Below are positions 13,742 through 15,666 of a stretch of DNA of 15,666 nucleotides, piece by piece; position 1 is the first letter of the stretch, and every line of letters starts with the position of its first letter. The stretch covers positions 1-15,666 of the forward strand of contig JANQSX010000148.1 in the NCBI GenBank assembly GCA_028279085.1, written 5' to 3'. This stretch comes from Bdellovibrionales bacterium (GTDB lineage: Bacteria > Bdellovibrionota > Bdellovibrionia > Bdellovibrionales > UBA1609). The notes under the pieces are model-generated. The model was not told the origin of the DNA. It saw only the letters and a list, made by a program, of their open reading frames with translations, and ran no database searches. Made by a program: the position numbers and the translations under genes.

Positions 13742-14840
13742 TTAAATCTCTTTCAGCTAAAGCTACTTCAATTTGTTCAATGAGTTTTCTACTTTCAGGA
13801 TTGGGAATGCCTATCATTAGTTCCTCGGCTGTTTTTGAAGTTAGCTCCCCAATAGTACGAATGCCGGCTCTATAAAAAATATCCTTAATGCTAGAAGAAA
13901 CACCTAATCTATTTACACTGACTGTAGGATCAAAAGGAACAGAGGCTAGTTTTAATCCTCTCTCAGCTAATACGGTTTTGACTTCTTTAAGAGACCTTCT
14001 TCTAAAATAACCGGAGTTTATAAGTTCTACGGGTGTTTTTGAAGTTAAAGCTTCTATGGTATAAATCTCGGCATTAGAAAGAGCATTTCTAACATGAATA
14101 GAAAAGCCTAATGAATTTACGCTTGAAGGATCAGAATGAGGGGCTAACTGTAACCCTCCATCAGCTAAAATCTCTTGAACTTGTTTAAGATACTCTCTTC
14201 CGAAATCCGGCAACTTCATAATATCCTCAACTGTTTTTGAAGTTAAATCCTCAACGGTATAAATGCGGGTAAAACGAAATATATTCTTAATATTGTAGGA
14301 AAAACCTAATGTATTCACACTTGTTAAAGGACTAAGGGTGGCAGTGGCTAAGCTTAATCCTCTCTCAGCTAAAACCGCTTTAACTTCATTAAGCATTTTT
14401 CTTCTGGCATAGTATGATATTCTACCATTATTAAATCGCTCCATAAGTTCTACAGGTGTTTTTAAAACTAAAGCTTCTATAGTGTGAATACCAGCGTAGT
14501 GAAGAGAAGCTTTAGTATGGCTGGAAATATTTAATAAATTTAAAGGACCATACGGAAAAGAAGCTAAACTCATACCTTTTTTGGCTAAGCCTGCCTCTAT
14601 TTTTCTAAGAAATTTCCCCCCTGTAAACAAATCTAATCTCATAAGCTCTTCAGCCGTTTTTGAAGTTAAATCTTCGATAGTATGAATATTTTTATTATAT
14701 AAAGTGCTTCTCAGTCTCTCAGGAAGTTTTATTTCAATAATGAACTCGGAAAACGCTTGTGAGCACATTCCAAAAACAGCAAATGGAGTGAGAGCACCAA
14801 TCAAAATAAAGAGTAACAAAAACTTTCTAAATAAAAACAT
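13719..14840 (-). CDS. Exported protein of five tandem RNA polymerase alpha-CTD-like repeats
   Basis: I know no named family for this 373-residue protein. Residues 1-24 (MFLFRKFLLLFILIGALTPF...) form a signal peptide or membrane anchor: two basic residues, then a hydrophobic core. There is no lipobox. Five repeats follow at about 34-95, 99-167, 172-235, 239-301 and 306-370. Each has the form [LG..]-helix-'IxTIEDLTSKTxEELM'-loop-'LKEVKxVLAERGLxLA', recognisably the helix-hairpin-helix of the RNA polymerase alpha C-terminal domain. The 'IxTIE' motifs start near 52, 118, 193, 259 and 327. By hand alignment the DNA-contact Arg265 of E. coli is kept only in repeat 1; the others have His, Asn, His, Ser. 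The start has AGGG about 7 bases upstream and a promoter candidate at 14906-14933. It precedes the rsbV set by 67 bp. Function is unknown; protein binding in the envelope or in a host is possible. Confidence 0.85.
   Translation of the reverse strand: MFLFRKFLLLFILIGALTPFAVFGMCSQAFSEFIIEIKLPERLRSTLYNKNIHTIEDLTSKTAEELMRLDLFTGGKFLRKIEAGLAKKGMSLASFPYGPLNLLNISSHTKASLHYAGIHTIEALVLKTPVELMERFNNGRISYYARRKMLNEVKAVLAERGLSLATATLSPLTSVNTLGFSYNIKNIFRFTRIYTVEDLTSKTVEDIMKLPDFGREYLKQVQEILADGGLQLAPHSDPSSVNSLGFSIHVRNALSNAEIYTIEALTSKTPVELINSGYFRRRSLKEVKTVLAERGLKLASVPFDPTVSVNRLGVSSSIKDIFYRAGIRTIGELTSKTAEELMIGIPNPESRKLIEQIEVALAERDLRLASAPH
13726..14740. repeat. Internal protein repeats visible as DNA repeats
   Basis: The five repeat units remain similar in DNA: the plus-strand string gtttttgaagtta (encoding the TSKT part) recurs in four units, with a diverged form in the second-repeat copy around 14460-14475. 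Spacing of the units is about 200-225 bp. This points to serial duplication of one module inside the gene. Confidence 0.75.
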
Positions 14841-14869
14841 ATATCGCCCTTTCTATTGATTCTAAATGG

Positions 14870-14896
14870 GGGTTGCGGCAATGAGGGTCGCGGCAA
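14870..14896. repeat. Two 12-bp GC-rich direct repeats in the leader of the alpha-CTD-repeat gene
   Basis: gggttgcggcaa (14870-14881) and gggtcgcggcaa (14885-14896) are identical at 11 of 12 positions with a 15-bp period. They lie between the predicted transcription start (about 14899) and the ribosome site, and their GC-richness stands out. Confidence 0.8.
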
Positions 14897-14905
14897 ATTC
14901 AAGAC

Positions 14906-14933
14906 ATAATATATAAAAATATTCATTTTTCAA
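14906..14933 (-). promoter_or_regulatory. Promoter of the alpha-CTD-repeat gene
   Basis: On the minus strand TTGAAA (14928-14933) and TATTAT (14906-14911) are spaced by 16 bp and match 4/6 and 5/6 of the consensus. The predicted leader is about 58 nt and includes the GC-rich repeats at 14870-14896. Confidence 0.5.
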
Positions 14934-14945
14934 TGCTAATTTTAC

Positions 14946-14974
14946 AGGATGTAAAAAATACATAGGATGTAAAA
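14946..14974. repeat. Direct repeat AGGATGTAAAA, 18-bp period
   Basis: AGGATGTAAAA occurs at 14946-14956 and again at 14964-14974 in the gap between the arginase end and the alpha-CTD-repeat gene, just upstream of the latter's -35 box. The ACATAG/CTATGT inverted arms (14960-14965, 14985-14990) overlap it. This could be a regulator site, but evidence is only the repetition. Confidence 0.6.
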
Positions 14975-15014
14975 TACAATGATGCTATGTGAATTAGGCA
15001 TTTATAATGCTGTT

Positions 15015-15666
15015 TTATACAGGACTCAGTAAATCATTGAGAATAGTTTGAACATGATATTCTGTAGTCTCTAGCTCTTGTTTTGTTTTAGCCAGTTCAG
15101 GGTTAAATTCCGCAATTTCAAAAGAAACAATTTGAAGCTCTTTTTTCACCCAGTTTGTAATTGTAAGAGCCTCTTTTAAATTGATACCATTAGCAACAGG
15201 AGTGAACGTACAGGGCACTAAAGAGCTATCCAAAACATCAATATCAAAACTCAGATGAACAGGTTGGTTTTTCCACCTTTTGGTAATATCTTTGAGAATA
15301 CTTTCTAAACTCCTATTATGTATATCTTGAGGGGTGTAGTTTTCAATATTGTATTTTTTCATAAAAGCTACTTCTCCCTCATCCAGATCCCTTAGGCCAA
15401 AGTAAACTAAACGATCAGGTGTAAGAGTTTGATTGAGCCAATTTTTATTCCAATCTTCCTTTTCGGAAAGTCCCATCAGTCCGGCAACCGGCATGCCATG
15501 GATGTTGCCGGAAAAACTGGTTTCCGGAGTATTTATATCTGCATGAGCATCAAGCCATATTATTCTGAGATCAGGGTACGCATTTAAAAGAGCACTAACT
15601 GTGGCAAAAGACTGGCTGTGGTCCCCACCGATAAGAGCCGGACGAAAACCTTTTTTTATAATCTCT
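15015..15666 (-). CDS. rocF: Arginase, C-terminal 216 residues (5' end outside the window)
   Basis: Manganese-dependent ureohydrolase that hydrolyses arginine to ornithine and urea. The reading frame stays open to the right edge, so the Met at 15494 is internal (the MPV of the arginase motif) and not the start. Metal and catalytic motifs appear in order: GGDHS, then WLDAHADIN, SGNIHGMPVAG (the His of NIHG is the catalytic one in arginases), FGLRDLDEGE, and SFDIDVLD supplying the last two metal-binding aspartates; EFNPEL comes near the end. SGNIHGMPV favours arginase over agmatinase. The arginine-side loop after the aspartates reads DSSLVPCTFTPVANG, where a cysteine takes the place of the usual glycine/alanine. 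About 85-95 N-terminal residues should lie outside the window. No clear terminator follows. Confidence 0.93.
   Translation of the reverse strand, partial: EIIKKGFRPALIGGDHSQSFATVSALLNAYPDLRIIWLDAHADINTPETSFSGNIHGMPVAGLMGLSEKEDWNKNWLNQTLTPDRLVYFGLRDLDEGEVAFMKKYNIENYTPQDIHNRSLESILKDITKRWKNQPVHLSFDIDVLDSSLVPCTFTPVANGINLKEALTITNWVKKELQIVSFEIAEFNPELAKTKQELETTEYHVQTILNDLLSPV

Noticed and set aside
13719..14840. The alpha-CTD-repeat gene as a duplicated or broken rpoA
   Set aside because: There is no alpha N-terminal domain, the frame is intact with its own promoter and ribosome site, and it starts with an export signal.
14998..15010. Hairpin GCATT/AATGC as arginase terminator
   Set aside because: The stem is only 5 bp of mostly A-T pairs with a 3-nt loop and no T-run follows on the minus strand.
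15492..15494. Met at 15494 as the arginase start
   Set aside because: It is the M of the conserved NIHGMPV motif; the frame stays open and matches arginase (DAHAD, GGDHS) to the window edge.

Overview
The window looks like a piece of chromosome from a low-GC (roughly one third G+C by eye) Gram-negative bacterium. HisRS, Fe-superoxide dismutase and the hotdog thioesterase read like alphaproteobacterial proteins (for example the HisRS stretch TPIFEFTEVFSRTLG and the SOD N-terminus). With the low GC and short intergenic gaps, a host- or protist-associated alphaproteobacterium of the Holosporales/Rickettsiales sort is my best guess. This placement is inference from remembered family sequences, not a search.

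Layout, left to right. (1) 1-199, minus: the N-terminus of a sodium:dicarboxylate symporter-type transporter, cut by the window edge. (2) 200-615: a 416-base divergent intergenic region with six TAGTTA/TAACTA hexamers, an 18-bp tandem duplication and a hairpin, followed by an unrecognised 146-residue basic protein (616-1056, plus). (3) 1040-4087, minus: hisS, sodB, a hotdog acyl-CoA thioesterase and a small stand-alone LuxR/GerE-type regulator. (4) 4407-6736, plus: pyrE, then a fused DUF262-DUF1524 (GmrSD-like) predicted nuclease, probably a defence gene. (5) 6830-10149, plus: a three-gene set of circularly permuted ATP-grasp enzyme, alpha-E protein and transglutaminase-like protease. This is a recurrent gene trio predicted to make or process a peptide or amide-linked product. 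(6) 10141-13651, minus: a partner-switching module transcribed in the order STAS anti-anti-sigma (RsbV-like), large membrane-bound SpoIIE-type phosphatase, HATPase anti-sigma kinase (RsbW-like). (7) 13719-14840, minus: a protein with an N-terminal signal peptide-like segment followed by five tandem repeats that resemble the C-terminal domain of the RNA polymerase alpha subunit. (8) 15015-15666, minus: the C-terminal 216 residues of an arginase, cut by the window edge.

How the parts may work together. The phosphatase has two predicted extracytoplasmic sensor regions, so the module can turn an envelope signal into dephosphorylation of the STAS protein. That protein would then take the RsbW-like kinase away from its target, and no sigma factor or other target is encoded in the window. 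The alpha-CTD-repeat gene lies 67 bp upstream on the same strand, but each has its own good promoter candidate, so any functional link is speculative. The most unusual item is this apparently exported alpha-CTD-repeat protein: a fold known for binding DNA and transcription factors inside the cell is here placed behind an export signal and mostly lacks the canonical DNA-contact arginine. No RNA genes, CRISPR arrays, insertion sequences or clear prophage genes were seen.
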